DNA from: Gluconobacter oxydans
Lineage (GTDB): Bacteria > Pseudomonadota > Alphaproteobacteria > Acetobacterales > Acetobacteraceae
Direction: 5' to 3'
Assembly (NCBI RefSeq): GCF_006539685.1
Contig: NZ_BJNM01000010.1
Location: forward strand, 1-64,000
Length of the DNA: 64,000 bases
Shown: positions 50,428 to 60,475 of the stretch, in pieces
Layout: every line of letters begins with the position of its first letter
Position numbering within the stretch: the stretch's first letter is position 1
Position numbers and translations under genes: made by a program
Notes under the pieces: generated by a model
What the model saw: only the letters and a program-made list of their open reading frames with translations
What the model was told of the DNA's origin: nothing
Databases searched by the model: none

Positions 50428-51515
50428 CGCAGTTTCAGCGTCGCCAGACCGCACAGGCCCAGCACGATGGAGACGATCCAGAACCGGATCACGATTTTCG
50501 GCTCCTGCCATCCCTTTTTCTCAAAGTGGTGGTGCAGCGGTGCCATCAGGAACACGCGCCGGCCCGTCCGCTTGAACCAGAAGATCTGGATCACGACCGA
50601 CAGGGTTTCGGCAACGAAAACGCCGCCCACGATGCACAGGACGAGTTCATGCTTGGTGGCGACGGCCACGGCTCCGAGAGCCCCGCCGAGGGACAGGGAG
50701 CCGGTATCGCCCATGAAGACGGCGGCTGGCGGAGCGTTGAACCACAGGAATCCGAGGCCTGCGCCGATCAGGGCCGCGCAGAACACTGCGAGTTCGCCCG
50801 TACCCGGAACGGGATGAAGCTGCAGGTAGTCGGCGAAGACGTGATTGCCGACCAGATAGGAAATCAGGGCGAAGACCAATGCGGCGATCACGACCGGGAC
50901 GATAGCCAGACCGTCCAGCCCATCCGTGAAGTTCACGGCGTTGCCGAAGCCCGTGATGGTGATCATCGCAAAGATCGGGAAGGCATAGCCCAGCGGAAGG
51001 AGCACATCCTTGACGAACGGAAAGGCGACCATGTTGCGAAGTTCCGGCGGCGTCAGGGACTGGAGCCAGATGCCAGCGATCAGCGACGCCAGAAACTCGC
51101 AGCCAAGCCGGGTACGCTTGGAGACGCCAGTCGTGTTGCGCTTAGAGAGCTTCAGGTAGTCATCGGCAAAGCCAACCGCCCCGAAGGCTGCCGTGGTCAG
51201 CATGACGGCCCAGACAAACCCGTTCGTCAGATCGGCCCAGAGCAGCGTGGCCGAGAACAGCGCAATCAGGATCAGCATGCCGCCCATCGTGGGCGTGCCA
51301 GCCTTTTCCAGAATATGCCGCTCGGGCCCGACGGTGCGGATTGGCTGGCCTTCGCGCTGGATGCGTTTGAGCTGCGCGATGAAGGGGTTGCCCAGTGCCA
51401 GCGAGATGACCAGCGCCGTCAGGCAGGCGCAGCCCGAACGGAAGGTCAGGTAATGGAACAGGTTGAAGAACCCGCCATGGGACGTGTCATGGGCGGCGAT
51501 GAGATTGAAAAGCAT
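50424..51515 (-). CDS. mraY: Phospho-N-acetylmuramoyl-pentapeptide transferase
   Basis: Polytopic inner-membrane enzyme that makes lipid I from UDP-MurNAc-pentapeptide and undecaprenyl phosphate. The 363-residue product has [11 protein letters not shown], the Asp-rich [51 protein letters not shown] and the C-terminal [21 protein letters not shown]. It shares one base with murF and four with murD. Confidence 0.97.
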
Positions 51516-52888
51516 CAGGCAGAAACCGGGCTGGAAGCGTTGTCGAGGACTGAGATCACGTCACGCATCCGGCTGCCGAAGCTGCCTTTCACGAGCAGGA
51601 GATCACCGGGGCGAAGGGCTTTGAGCAGAAGAGGCGCCAGAGACGCGGCGTCAGCGGCGTATCCGCCCTGAAGCTCGGAGGGAAGCGCATCATAGAGTGC
51701 GCGCATATGGGGGCCGCAGCAGAAGGCAATGGCTTTGGCGTTCTGAACGGCGTCTGCGAGCGAACGGTGTTCGGCATCGGCGAAGGTGCCGAGTTCGCGG
51801 ATGTCCCCGAGGGCCGCGATGTGCCGCTGGGCCGGAAGCAGCGCGAGGGTTGCCAGTGCCGCGCGGACGCTGGGCGTGGACGCATTATAGCTTTCGTCCA
51901 GAAGGCGCACGTCGTTCAGGATCGTGCGCATCTGTCCGCGTCCTGCACCCGGCACGAAGTTCTGGAGTGCGGTGGCTGCAACAGCGACGTCTTCGCCAAG
52001 AGCCGCAACCGCGCCGAGGGCCAGAGCGGCATTGCGGGCGAGATGCTCTCCCGGCGCCGTCAGCGTCACGTTCTGAATGCCAGATGGCAGATGTAGCGAA
52101 AAATGGCTGCCTTCTGCCGAGCAGTGCAGATTTTCGATCCGGAGCTGTGCCGTCTCGGAGAAGCCCGAACGCCACAGGGCACATCCTGCGGGTAGGGCTG
52201 TCTGGAAATGCTCCTGACCGGCTGCGTCGTCGGGGACGATGGCAATTCCCTTGTCCGAAAGAGCGCTGAACAGGTCGGATTTTTCCTGCGCAATCGCCTC
52301 GATGCTGCCCATATGCCCGAGATGTGCTGTGCCGATCGTGGTGATGATCGCAACATCGGGTCGGACCTGAGCAGCGAGGGGAGCAATTTCCCCGATATGG
52401 TTCATGCCGATTTCGCTGATGCAGAACCGGGCGTCCTGCGGCAGTCGGGCCAGCGTCAGGGGCACGCCCCAGTGATTGTTGTAGGAGGCGACCGCAGCGT
52501 GCGTCGGGCCGATGGCGGACAGCGCGACTTTCAGCATGTCCTTGGTCGTCGTCTTGCCGACACTTCCGGTGATGGCGACGACTTTTCCGCGAAAACGCGC
52601 GCGCGCATTACGGCCCAGATCTACAAGGGCAGTCATGGTGTCGGGGACGATCAGAAGGCGCGGATCGTCCAGACCAGCCGTGTCATGCACAAGCGCGCAG
52701 GAGGCACCCTTGTCCAGAGCCTGCTGCACATGGGCGTGACCGTCGCTCGTCTCGCCTCGCAGGGCGATGAACAGATCGCCCGGCGTCAGTGTCCGGGTGT
52801 CGATTGAGATGCCTGTGACCTGGACGTCAGCATTCAGTGTTCCGCCTGTCGCGGCCCGAAGGTCCGCACTGTTCCACAGAACGCTCAT
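51515..52888 (-). CDS. murF: UDP-MurNAc-tripeptide--D-alanyl-D-alanine ligase
   Basis: Mur ligase adding D-Ala-D-Ala to the stem. The 457-residue product has [18 protein letters not shown], the ATP loop [49 protein letters not shown] and [20 protein letters not shown], ending [15 protein letters not shown]. It overlaps murE by four bases (52885-52888). Confidence 0.96.
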   Translation of the reverse strand: MSVLWNSADLRAATGGTLNADVQVTGISIDTRTLTPGDLFIALRGETSDGHAHVQQALDKGASCALVHDTAGLDDPRLLIVPDTMTALVDLGRNARARFRGKVVAITGSVGKTTTKDMLKVALSAIGPTHAAVASYNNHWGVPLTLARLPQDARFCISEIGMNHIGEIAPLAAQVRPDVAIITTIGTAHLGHMGSIEAIAQEKSDLFSALSDKGIAIVPDDAAGQEHFQTALPAGCALWRSGFSETAQLRIENLHCSAEGSHFSLHLPSGIQNVTLTAPGEHLARNAALALGAVAALGEDVAVAATALQNFVPGAGRGQMRTILNDVRLLDESYNASTPSVRAALATLALLPAQRHIAALGDIRELGTFADAEHRSLADAVQNAKAIAFCCGPHMRALYDALPSELQGGYAADAASLAPLLLKALRPGDLLLVKGSFGSRMRDVISVLDNASSPVSA

Positions 52889-54348
52889 GCCACACCTGCC
52901 AGTTCACGAATGACGAGACGGTCATCGAAGGGAAGAATTTCCGTGCCAACGATCTGACCCTGCTCATGTCCCTTGCCGGCCACGACAAGGATATCGCCGG
53001 GCTGCAGAGCCTCAAGTCCCGCTGCGATGGCGCTACGACGATCCGCGATTTCGAGCGCGTCTGGACAGGCCGCCAGGATTTCGGAGCGGATGGAAGAGGG
53101 CTCTTCCGTGCGGGGATTATCGTCCGTCACGATCGCCAGATCTGCCATTCGCGCAGCGACTGCTCCCATGAGCGGGCGCTTGCCGCGGTCACGGTCGCCA
53201 CCCGCGCCGAAGACCACGACCAGACGCCCTGTTGTATGCGGTCGCAGGCTGGATAGGACGCAGTCGAGCGCATCGGGGGTGTGGGCATAATCGACATAGG
53301 CGGCAGCACCGTTGGGCAACGCAACAGCCCGCTCGCACCGGCCGTGTACACCCGTCAGGCGCGGCAGAAGGGCCACAACCTGCCGGGTGTCGGCATCATC
53401 TTGCCAGCACATGGCAGCCGCCAGCATCACGTTGTCGGCCTGAAAGCGCCCGGGCAGCGAAAGGGAGATTTCGGGCAGTTCCTCGCCATGCAGGGCCAGA
53501 CGCAGGATCTGCCCTGACGGCGTGGGACGGGCCTCGATCAGTCGCAGCGTGGTGCCATTGCGCCCGACGCTGCGGAGTTTGAGGCTCCGACGGGCTGCAA
53601 TGTCCTGAAGGGCGGAGAAGGTCTCGCTGTCCATGTCCGCATTGACTGCCGCGATGCCCCCCGTGGGAAGCACCTCGTCAAACAGGCGCAGTTTTGCGGC
53701 GCGATAGGCTTCCAGCGTCAGATGATAATCGAGATGGTCGCGCGTCAGATTGGAGAAGCCGGCTGCCGTCAGTGTGACGCCGTCCAGCCGATGCTGCTCC
53801 AGTCCGTGCGACGAGGCTTCGAGGGCGACATGCTCCACGCCGTTGCGGGCCAGCGCGGCCAGGGTCTGGGACAGCGATACGGGGTCCGGTGTGGTCAGGC
53901 TAGGTGGAGCTGGCACGTCCGTATCGGAAATGAGGCCCAGCGTTCCAAGGCTGGCCGCCCGGTTTCCCTGAAGGATCCAGAGCTGGCGCAGGAAATCGGC
54001 CGTGCTGCTTTTGCCGTTCGTCCCCGTGATCGCCGCGATGCAAGAGGGCTGCGGACCGGCAAGCGCGGACGCCATGCAGGCGAGCAGATGCTTGGCATCG
54101 GGCCGTACGATCACGGGAACTGCGCTATCCGGGCGCGCGGTTTCCTGATCCACGATCACGGCTGCGGCCCCCTGCGATATGGCCTGCGGGATGAAGGCGC
54201 TTCCGTCCTGTTTCGCGCCGCGCAGGGCAAAGAAGAGCGTCCCCGGGCCGGCCCGGCGGCTGTCGGCGGTCACGGCCAGAATGTCGGGATCGTCTGTCAG
54301 GGACTGCGACGTGCCGCAAAGGGCGAAGAGCTGGGAGAGGCGCATCAA
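52885..54348 (-). CDS. murE: UDP-MurNAc-L-Ala-D-Glu--meso-diaminopimelate ligase
   Basis: Adds the third stem residue. The 487-residue product has GTLFFALRGAKQDGSAFI, the ATP loop CIAAITGTNGKSSTADFL, NLTRDHLDYHL, VDYAHTPDALDCVL and VVFGAGGDRDRGKRPLMG. The motif DNPR in IVTDDNPRTEEPSSI marks meso-diaminopimelate rather than lysine as substrate. It starts five bases after the ftsI stop. Confidence 0.97.
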   Translation of the reverse strand: MMRLSQLFALCGTSQSLTDDPDILAVTADSRRAGPGTLFFALRGAKQDGSAFIPQAISQGAAAVIVDQETARPDSAVPVIVRPDAKHLLACMASALAGPQPSCIAAITGTNGKSSTADFLRQLWILQGNRAASLGTLGLISDTDVPAPPSLTTPDPVSLSQTLAALARNGVEHVALEASSHGLEQHRLDGVTLTAAGFSNLTRDHLDYHLTLEAYRAAKLRLFDEVLPTGGIAAVNADMDSETFSALQDIAARRSLKLRSVGRNGTTLRLIEARPTPSGQILRLALHGEELPEISLSLPGRFQADNVMLAAAMCWQDDADTRQVVALLPRLTGVHGRCERAVALPNGAAAYVDYAHTPDALDCVLSSLRPHTTGRLVVVFGAGGDRDRGKRPLMGAVAARMADLAIVTDDNPRTEEPSSIRSEILAACPDALEIADRRSAIAAGLEALQPGDILVVAGKGHEQGQIVGTEILPFDDRLVIRELAGVA

Positions 54349-54353
54349 ACGGT

Positions 54354-56339
54354 TCAGTGCTGTGTTCGGGAGGTCGGGGTCTTGGAGGCGCGGGCCTGAT
54401 TGCGCGGATCGCCCGGATCGTTACCGGGCCCCAGGGCGCGGTAGCCGGGAGGCACGGGCGGGTTCATCGGAATGGCCAGAGACGCGTCGATCGCATCCTT
54501 GTTCGCCAGATCCGGGAACTGGTTCAGGATCGGGCCGACACGCGAGATGATCTTCTTGACGGTCGGCGCGGCGTTCCAGGCAGCCGTCGTCCAGCCATGC
54601 GTCGCCACCGTGCCCTGCGGGCTGTCGAGCATCACATAGACGGCGTAATGCGGGTTGTTCATCGGGAACACGCTGGTGAAGGCCGAGACGTTGACGTGCT
54701 TCAGATAGCCGCCATGCGCGCCGATCTTTTCTGCCGTGCCGGTCTTGCCGCCGACATAATAGCCCGGCACTTCGGCGGACTTGCCGCTGCCCATCGTGAC
54801 GTCAAGGCGCAGCAGTTTGCGCAAAAGCGCTGAGGTCTGCTCGGACAGGACGCGCGTGCCCACCGGCGTTTCGGCTCCGATCTCGTCGGTGTCCGTACCC
54901 GGTCGATAGGCCACGGGCCGGACCTGGGCCGCATCGGCATCCGGTGCCGACTTGCTGTCGTCCTCGGTATCGCGTGCCACGAGGGTCGGCTTGAGCAGGA
55001 TACCACCGTTCACGGTCGCTGCCGTGCCGCGCACGATGGCCAGCGGCGGTTCGGCAACACCGTGACCGAACCCGACCGTCATGACCGTGGAAATGCCCCA
55101 GTTGCGCGAGGCGGGAACGAGAGGCCGTCCGGCTTCGGGCAGTTCGACCGGAACACGGTTGAAAAAGCCCATGTTCCGCAGCCAGTCCTGCTGACGTGTC
55201 GCGCCGACATCAAGCGCGATATGCGCCGCTGCCGGGTTGGACGAATAGGCCAGAACGCCGGGCAGGGAGAGCCAGGGGGCGAAATGGTCGGTCTTCATGT
55301 CGCGGATGGTGAAGCGGCCGACCTTGATGGGAATGGTCGAGAAGCGGTCCCACAGATGGACGATCCCGAGTTGCAGGCCCATGGCCGCCGTCTGGAGCTT
55401 GAAGGTCGAACCCGGTTCGTACATGCCGGTAACGGCCCGGTTGAAGCGGGCGTCGTTGGGCGCGTGACCGAAATCGTTGGCATCGTAATCGGGCAGGCTG
55501 ACCATGGCCAGGATCTCGCCCGTGCGGACGTCCATGACGATGGCGCTTGCGCCAATCGCCGAGAACTCATCCTTCGCAGCCTGAAGCTCGTCATGCGCCA
55601 CGGTCTGCACGCGCACGTCCAGCGACAGGCGCAGCGGTGTGCGGTCGGAGTTCAGGCGCTTGTCGAAATACCGCTCCACGCCTGCAATGCCGTGATCGTC
55701 GATATCGACGCTGCCCATGATCTGCGCGGCCGTGCGGCCCAGCGGATAATGGCGGCGTTCGCCTGCTTCGAAATAAATGCCCGGAATGCCCAGATTGTTG
55801 ATGGCGATTTCCTGAACAGGCGAAATGTCACGCGCCAGATAGACGAACTGCTTTTTCAGCGACAGGCGGCGGATTGTCTCGTCCCGGTCGAGCTGCGGCA
55901 GCACTTTGCGGAGCTTGTCGGCGGCATCCGCCGGATCAATCAGCTCCATCGGGTTGGCATAGACCTGCGCGACAGGCAGCGAGAGCGCCAGAGCCTGACC
56001 CGTGCGGTCGGTAATGGTCGCGCGCTTGACGGTGGGCAGGACGAAATCGCCTGACATTTCCCCGCGCGGATCGCTCTTGGGGATTTCCGGAACCTGAGGC
56101 GCGATCTGGCGCTTTTCCGGCTCCATCGGCATCAGGACGGTGGCAACGGTCGCCTTGAGCGCCACGGCGCCATAAATCGCGAGAAATCCCATCCCGACGC
56201 CGAGCAGGCGTCCGTGCATCTGGTCAAGATTAAGCCTGCGGAACCCTCGCGGCGTGCCGCCCCGCCGGAAACGCCCTGACGGCACATCCGGACGCTCGGG
56301 ACGCTGTGAACCGGAAGAAGGTGGCACGTCCTGGGGCAT
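54354..56339 (-). CDS. ftsI: Peptidoglycan transpeptidase FtsI (PBP3)
   Basis: Class B penicillin-binding protein for septal cross-linking. The 661-residue product has a cytoplasmic Arg/Pro-rich start and one membrane helix (about residues 44-69). The transpeptidase motifs are STFK in YEPGSTFKLQ (about residue 312), SSN in YSSNPAAAHI and KTG in GGKTGTAEK. The C-terminal extension is Pro-rich. It lies 81 bases after ftsL. Confidence 0.95.
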   Translation of the reverse strand: MPQDVPPSSGSQRPERPDVPSGRFRRGGTPRGFRRLNLDQMHGRLLGVGMGFLAIYGAVALKATVATVLMPMEPEKRQIAPQVPEIPKSDPRGEMSGDFVLPTVKRATITDRTGQALALSLPVAQVYANPMELIDPADAADKLRKVLPQLDRDETIRRLSLKKQFVYLARDISPVQEIAINNLGIPGIYFEAGERRHYPLGRTAAQIMGSVDIDDHGIAGVERYFDKRLNSDRTPLRLSLDVRVQTVAHDELQAAKDEFSAIGASAIVMDVRTGEILAMVSLPDYDANDFGHAPNDARFNRAVTGMYEPGSTFKLQTAAMGLQLGIVHLWDRFSTIPIKVGRFTIRDMKTDHFAPWLSLPGVLAYSSNPAAAHIALDVGATRQQDWLRNMGFFNRVPVELPEAGRPLVPASRNWGISTVMTVGFGHGVAEPPLAIVRGTAATVNGGILLKPTLVARDTEDDSKSAPDADAAQVRPVAYRPGTDTDEIGAETPVGTRVLSEQTSALLRKLLRLDVTMGSGKSAEVPGYYVGGKTGTAEKIGAHGGYLKHVNVSAFTSVFPMNNPHYAVYVMLDSPQGTVATHGWTTAAWNAAPTVKKIISRVGPILNQFPDLANKDAIDASLAIPMNPPVPPGYRALGPGNDPGDPRNQARASKTPTSRTQH

Positions 56340-56420
56340 CGTGCGGGGGTGCGTCCTGTTGAAGGGCTCGCCCTAAGCTATCCGAGAATGCTGAACGAGC
56401 GGTTAACGATGAGAAGGCTT

Positions 56421-57212
56421 TCAGTTAGCCAACGGCACCGGCGCGGGCAATGCGTCATTCGCATTTCCCAGAGCGGAAAGTTGCGTGTGATGCGTGCGGG
56501 GCGGCTCTTCGGCCAGACGGGTCGAGGCTGCGCTGTGGCTGACATGCACGGTCTGGGGGTGCCAGGCGGCAACCATGAGCGGAGCAGGATGGCTCTCACG
56601 ATAGTTGACCAACCGGACGCTGGGCGCGCTGTCGGCATGGGCGTGAACCGGCGCCGAAACCGTGCGCGGCGCAGCAGACGCGATCTGCATATCCGCGCTG
56701 CGGGCATGGGAGACATGCGCAGGGGCGGCGGCCGGCTTCGGCGCCGCAGCGGGATGGGACGACATGGCGACAGCCACCGGACGCGGAGCCGGCGTCGGCT
56801 GGGCGGGGGCAGGAGCATGTACGACAGCCTGCGGAGCGGGCAGGGGCAGGTGAGCGGCTTCGGCAGCGCGGTTCACAACCTCATGCAGTCCTTCGCGCGG
56901 ATCGGCCGGCTGCGCCTTCGAGCCCGGAGCGGGAAGGCGTGCTTCGAGCGAGGCCATACGGATGAACTGGTCCGGCTCCATCGGATGCAGGGCGGGGACA
57001 AAGCGGGCCGCCAGGGTTTTCAGGCGGTCCGGCTGGTTCAGCAGGGCCCATTCCGTACGCAGCATGGCGGTCTGGCCACGCACGCGCTGCGTCTCCTGCA
57101 CGATCTTGGTGATCTTCTGGTCCAGAACCGTGGTCTCATGCTTCTTGGTATAGAGAAACAGGCCGGATCCTGCGGCGAGGACAGCGCAGGCGACGGTGAA
57201 GGGCCGGATCAT
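56421..57212 (-). CDS. ftsL: FtsL-like cell division protein with a long Ala/Pro/His-rich tail
   Basis: Positioned between rsmH and ftsI, where ftsL belongs. The first 95 residues are FtsL-like: a short N terminus, one membrane helix ([17 protein letters not shown]), then a leucine-zipper-like coiled coil ([20 protein letters not shown]) and the conserved [18 protein letters not shown]. Residues about 96-263 form a low-complexity tail rich in Ala, Pro and His (about 14 His), in place of the usual short end; FtsL normally has 90-130 residues. The start at 57212 overlaps the rsmH stop by four bases. The tail would be periplasmic. Confidence 0.85.
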   Translation of the reverse strand: MIRPFTVACAVLAAGSGLFLYTKKHETTVLDQKITKIVQETQRVRGQTAMLRTEWALLNQPDRLKTLAARFVPALHPMEPDQFIRMASLEARLPAPGSKAQPADPREGLHEVVNRAAEAAHLPLPAPQAVVHAPAPAQPTPAPRPVAVAMSSHPAAAPKPAAAPAHVSHARSADMQIASAAPRTVSAPVHAHADSAPSVRLVNYRESHPAPLMVAAWHPQTVHVSHSAASTRLAEEPPRTHHTQLSALGNANDALPAPVPLAN

Positions 57213-58180
57213 GAGGGCATTCCTGAGACGGGCATCTTGGGGGCGGGGTTGCAAACCAGTGCGCGCAGGCGGGCGCTGCGGGCGCGGGGGTTTTCCCGGG
57301 ATTCCTCATCCGTGGCGGAGAGGGGACGGGAATAAAGAAGGGAAAAAGCCGGTGCTTCCTGACGGAGCGGCGCCGGTTCGTAACGGGAAGGATTTCCCGT
57401 CCGGCCTGCAAGGACGGCCATGGCACGTTTCGCCAGGCGATCTTCCAGGGAATGGAATGTTACGACAACGAAAATGCCGCCGGGAGCCAGAAGACGCGGC
57501 GCGGCTTCCAGCGCCCGCTCCAGTTCGCCCAACTCGTCGTTCACGGCAATCCGCAGCCCCTGAAAGCTGCGGGTGGCCGGATCGATATTGGCGCGGTCGC
57601 GGGGGACGCAGCAGCGGATGATATGCGCGAGCTGGCCGGTCGTCGTGATCGGGGCCTCGGCGCGGGCAGCCACGATGGCGCGCGCAATGCGGCGGGAGAG
57701 CTTTTCCTCGCCGTAGCGGTAAAGGATGTCCGCGAGCTCGGCTTCCTTGCACGTATTGACCAGATCAGCCGCCGAGGGGCCATCCGAGCCCATCCGCATG
57801 TCCAGCGGGCCGTCATTACGGAACGAAAAACCACGCTCGGCCTGATCGATCTGGAAGGACGAGACGCCCAGATCCAGAACGATGCCGTCGAACGGTCCTT
57901 CTGCTCCGGCCAGGGCTTCCATGTCGCCAAACGTGCCCTGATGCATCCGCAGCCGTCCGTTGGCCTGAACGGCCATGGCGTTTCCGCGCTCGATGGCGGC
58001 CGGGTCACGGTCGATCGCATCGAGCGTGCAGTCGGCCGCATTCAGGATGGCGCGGGCATAGCCGCCGCCACCGAACGTGCCGTCCAGATAGCGTCCGCCA
58101 GCGCGAGGGGAGAGCGCTTCGAGAACCTCGTGCAGCATGACCGGAACATGGCCGGAATGGACCAGGGTTATCGCGTTCAT
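57209..58180 (-). CDS. rsmH: 16S rRNA (cytosine-1402-N4)-methyltransferase
   Basis: SAM-dependent methyltransferase (MraW) acting at the ribosomal P site. The 323-residue product has [65 protein letters not shown] and [14 protein letters not shown]. It overlaps mraZ and ftsL by four bases each and is the second gene of the dcw cluster. Confidence 0.96.
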   Translation of the reverse strand: MNAITLVHSGHVPVMLHEVLEALSPRAGGRYLDGTFGGGGYARAILNAADCTLDAIDRDPAAIERGNAMAVQANGRLRMHQGTFGDMEALAGAEGPFDGIVLDLGVSSFQIDQAERGFSFRNDGPLDMRMGSDGPSAADLVNTCKEAELADILYRYGEEKLSRRIARAIVAARAEAPITTTGQLAHIIRCCVPRDRANIDPATRSFQGLRIAVNDELGELERALEAAPRLLAPGGIFVVVTFHSLEDRLAKRAMAVLAGRTGNPSRYEPAPLRQEAPAFSLLYSRPLSATDEESRENPRARSARLRALVCNPAPKMPVSGMPS

Positions 58181-58671
58181 TCCGCTGCTCCCGCTGTGTT
58201 GCCGGCGGCTGGCGCGCTGGCAGGGCGGCGGCTGGTTGCGAGGGTTCTGGCGCGGCTGCGGGCGGCCTGACGCCGTTCTGCCGCAGCTTCGGGGTTCCAG
58301 ATCTGGAATGTGCGGCCAAGCCCCATGAAGGAGACTTCGTCGGTCAGCGCTGCGTGGGTGCGCAGGTTTTCGGGAAGAATGATGCGGCCTTCCTTGTCGC
58401 TGTCCAGCGGATAGGCGTCCGCATAGAGGCTGGCGGCCAGATCTTCATGATCTTCCGAAAAGGGATCGTATTCGTCGAGCGGCGTCGCAAGCGACGCGAA
58501 AGCGCCGACCGTCCAGCCTTCGATGCAGGGATGGAGATGGGACGGGCGCAGGATGACCAGTGGATCTCCCGGCTGGGCCTGTGATTTCAGGGCGGCGCGG
58601 AAAGATGCAGGAATGGAAACACGTCCCTTGGCATCGAAACGGTTCTGATGCGTGCCGAGGAACATGCTCAT
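58177..58671 (-). CDS. mraZ: Transcriptional regulator MraZ
   Basis: First gene of the dcw cluster. It encodes a 164-residue protein with two AbrB/SpoVT-like half-domains ([19 protein letters not shown] and [16 protein letters not shown]), each with the DxxGR core. MraZ forms rings and represses its own promoter in E. coli. The C-terminal 25 residues are basic and Ala-rich, longer than in E. coli. Three TGGGA boxes lie 70-95 bases upstream of the ATG. Confidence 0.95.
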   Translation of the reverse strand: MSMFLGTHQNRFDAKGRVSIPASFRAALKSQAQPGDPLVILRPSHLHPCIEGWTVGAFASLATPLDEYDPFSEDHEDLAASLYADAYPLDSDKEGRIILPENLRTHAALTDEVSFMGLGRTFQIWNPEAAAERRQAARSRARTLATSRRPASAPAAGNTAGAAE

Positions 58672-58740
58672 GGATGATGTGCCTCCTTCCTGCGCTCAGA
58701 GCCGGTAATGCGGCTTCTGGTTATTTGGCTTGGTCTTGAC

Positions 58741-58775
58741 TGGGATATCATGGGATTTCATGGGACGTCAAACAG
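58741..58775 (-). promoter_or_regulatory. mraZ promoter with three MraZ-type TGGGA boxes
   Basis: TGGGA occurs on the plus strand at 58741, 58751 and 58761, each separated by five bases, as in known MraZ operators. On the minus strand a -35-like TTGACG (about 58766-58771) is followed 17-18 bases later by ATATCC/TATCCC, so the boxes cover the promoter spacer. The -10 is weak and the promoter call is tentative; the box array is clear. Confidence 0.7.
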
Positions 58776-58929
58776 ATATCGTCAGAAAACCGCAGAAAAC
58801 TGCGACATTTTCAAAACTGGAAATGTGACGGAAATTTTTGCGGTTTGTTAGGGTTTATCAGGGATAATCGCTCAGGCGGATCTATACCTGCCGTTATTTG
58901 TTCTGTTTTTGTTCTTCTTTGGTGAGGGG

Positions 58930-58960
58930 AACAATTACTGGAAGAACAGATTTTTCCAGA
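58930..58960 (-). terminator. Possible terminator of rnpB
   Basis: Just beyond the RNase P RNA 3' end, CTGGAA and TTCCAG can form a 6-bp stem on the minus strand, followed by TAATTGTT. It is weak, and some read-through into the mraZ region is possible. Confidence 0.4.
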
Positions 58961-58961
58961 G

Positions 58962-59383
58962 GGTGCCAGACGGCCTGTAAGCCGGGTTCTGTCCGCCCGA
59001 AAGCGGGACGATCATTCCTCTGGGACCTGCATTGCTGCAGGCCTCACGCAACCAACCCGAACGACGGGGCGAGAAACCCCCGGTTTCCTTGCGGAAACCT
59101 GCCGTTCCTATTCGGTCTTGCTCCCGGTAGGGTTTACCATGACCATCGCCGTTGCCGGAGATGCGGTGCGCTCTTGCCGCACCGTTTCGCCCTTACCCGC
59201 AACATGTTCCCCCGCGAATGAACGCATGAGGCACAGTCCGGCGGGCGGTCTGTTTTCTGTGGCACTGTCCCTGGGGTCGCCCCCGCCGGCAATTAGCCGG
59301 TACCGTCTTCCCATGGAGCCCGGACTTTCCTCCCTGTATGCGATCCTCATCGCACACACAGCGATCGTCCAGCCGTCTGGCGG
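58962..59383 (-). ncRNA. rnpB: RNase P RNA (class A)
   Basis: Catalytic RNA that matures tRNA 5' ends, about 420 nt on the minus strand. Helix P1 is formed by GCCAGACGG (59373-59381) and CCGTCTGGC (58965-58973). Near the 5' end is the conserved P4 segment GAGGAAAGTCCGGGCTCC, and near the 3' end the universal ACAGAACCCGGCTTACAGGCC. CCGGCTAATTGCCGG and CAGGGACAGTGCCACAGAAA are also typical. End positions are estimates from P1. Confidence 0.95.
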
Positions 59384-59388
59384 CGCAG

Positions 59389-59417
59389 ACACTGCTCCGG
59401 GACGCCTGCGGGGTCAA
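59389..59417 (-). promoter_or_regulatory. Promoter of rnpB
   Basis: TTGACC (59412-59417) and CAGTGT (59389-59394) are 17 bases apart on the minus strand. The predicted start, near 59382, is exactly at helix P1. The -10 is weak but the position fits. Confidence 0.5.
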
Positions 59418-59455
59418 GGGCAGACTTTTGGGCATGATCCCGGCATAATGGTGAA

Positions 59456-60451
59456 ATGCGCCCGACCCTGACATTACGGATCTTCCTGTCCTGGCTGGCC
59501 TGGCAGAGCCGGAGACGCGGCGTTACGCCGCGTATGATCGCCCTGGAAGAGATCCCGCCCATTCCCGCCGCGCCACCCGCCGCACCGATCCTGAAGCAGA
59601 TCCGGCGTATCACGGGGCGCCCGAGTTTTCCTGTAGCCCTGTCCTCGCTGCGGATCCGTCGATGGCGTGAGATCCGTGTGCCCGGAGCCGATGGCTTCCG
59701 CACCGCGCGCCTTTACCGGCCGCGCGGAAAGGTCCGGGGTGTCGTTCTCTTCCTGCACGGTGGCGGATTCGTTCATTGCGATATGGTCTCCCATCACGGG
59801 ATCTGCTGCCGTCTTGCGGCTGCGTCCGGCGCGATGGTGGTTTCGCTGGATTACCGTCTCGCACCCGAGCACCGCTTTCCGGCAGGGCTGGAAGATGCCA
59901 AGGCGGCGCTGGACTGGATTTTCCGGACCGTTGGCGAGGATGTGCCAGTTGCGGTTGCGGGAGACAGTGCAGGGGGCAACATGTCCGCGGCGCTCACGCA
60001 GTGGGTGCGGGAAAAGGGCCTGCGTCCACTGAGTGCGCAGCTTCTTTATTACCCTGCTCTGAGCGGTCCGTTCATTCCGCCTTCACGTCAGGCCTATGCC
60101 GAGGGCTACATGCTGAGTGCGGAACTTCTGTACTGGTATTGCGGCCAGACGCTGCGCAGCCCCGAGCAGCTTTTCGATCCGGCATTTTCGCCCCTTCTGG
60201 CGGAGGACTTCCAGGACCTTCCGCCGGCCATGATCGTGACCGCGGGCTTTGATCCGCTCAGGGGAGAGGGCGAGCTCTATGCCCGGTGCCTCGATGAGGC
60301 AGGTGTGCCGGTTCGGCTGAAGAACTTTCCGCGCATGATTCATGGTTTCCTGAACGGCTATGCGCTGTTCCGGGACGGACGTCAGGCGTTGCGGGAAGGG
60401 GGGATGTTCCTGCGCGAAGTCTTTGCACAGAAGAACGGCGGAGCCTGCTGA
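59456..60451 (+). CDS. Alpha/beta hydrolase, HSL-type esterase
   Basis: A carboxylesterase or lipase of the hormone-sensitive-lipase group (family IV), 331 residues. The oxyanion motif HGGGF is in LFLHGGGFVHCD, the nucleophile Ser in VAVAGDSAGGNMSAAL, the Asp in IVTAGFDPLRGEGELYA and the His in FPRMIHGFLNGYALF. The N terminus is basic, with no signal peptide. The natural substrate is unknown. It is divergent from rnpB; its stop codon lies inside the terminator stem that follows. Confidence 0.9.
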   Translation: MRPTLTLRIFLSWLAWQSRRRGVTPRMIALEEIPPIPAAPPAAPILKQIRRITGRPSFPVALSSLRIRRWREIRVPGADGFRTARLYRPRGKVRGVVLFLHGGGFVHCDMVSHHGICCRLAAASGAMVVSLDYRLAPEHRFPAGLEDAKAALDWIFRTVGEDVPVAVAGDSAGGNMSAALTQWVREKGLRPLSAQLLYYPALSGPFIPPSRQAYAEGYMLSAELLYWYCGQTLRSPEQLFDPAFSPLLAEDFQDLPPAMIVTAGFDPLRGEGELYARCLDEAGVPVRLKNFPRMIHGFLNGYALFRDGRQALREGGMFLREVFAQKNGGAC

Positions 60452-60467
60452 CAGGCTCCGCCTTCTT
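60437..60467 (+). terminator. Terminator after the esterase gene
   Basis: A perfect 11-bp stem GGCGGAGCCTG/CAGGCTCCGCC with a four-base loop, followed by TTCTT. The loop contains the esterase stop codon. It may also serve the convergent zwf unit. Confidence 0.75.
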
Positions 60468-60475
60468 GAAATGTC

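Noticed and set aside
50097-51671. 524-codon open frame opposite mraY and murD
   Set aside because: mraY and murD are certain on the minus strand; the plus frame is His/Gln/Arg-rich antisense sequence.
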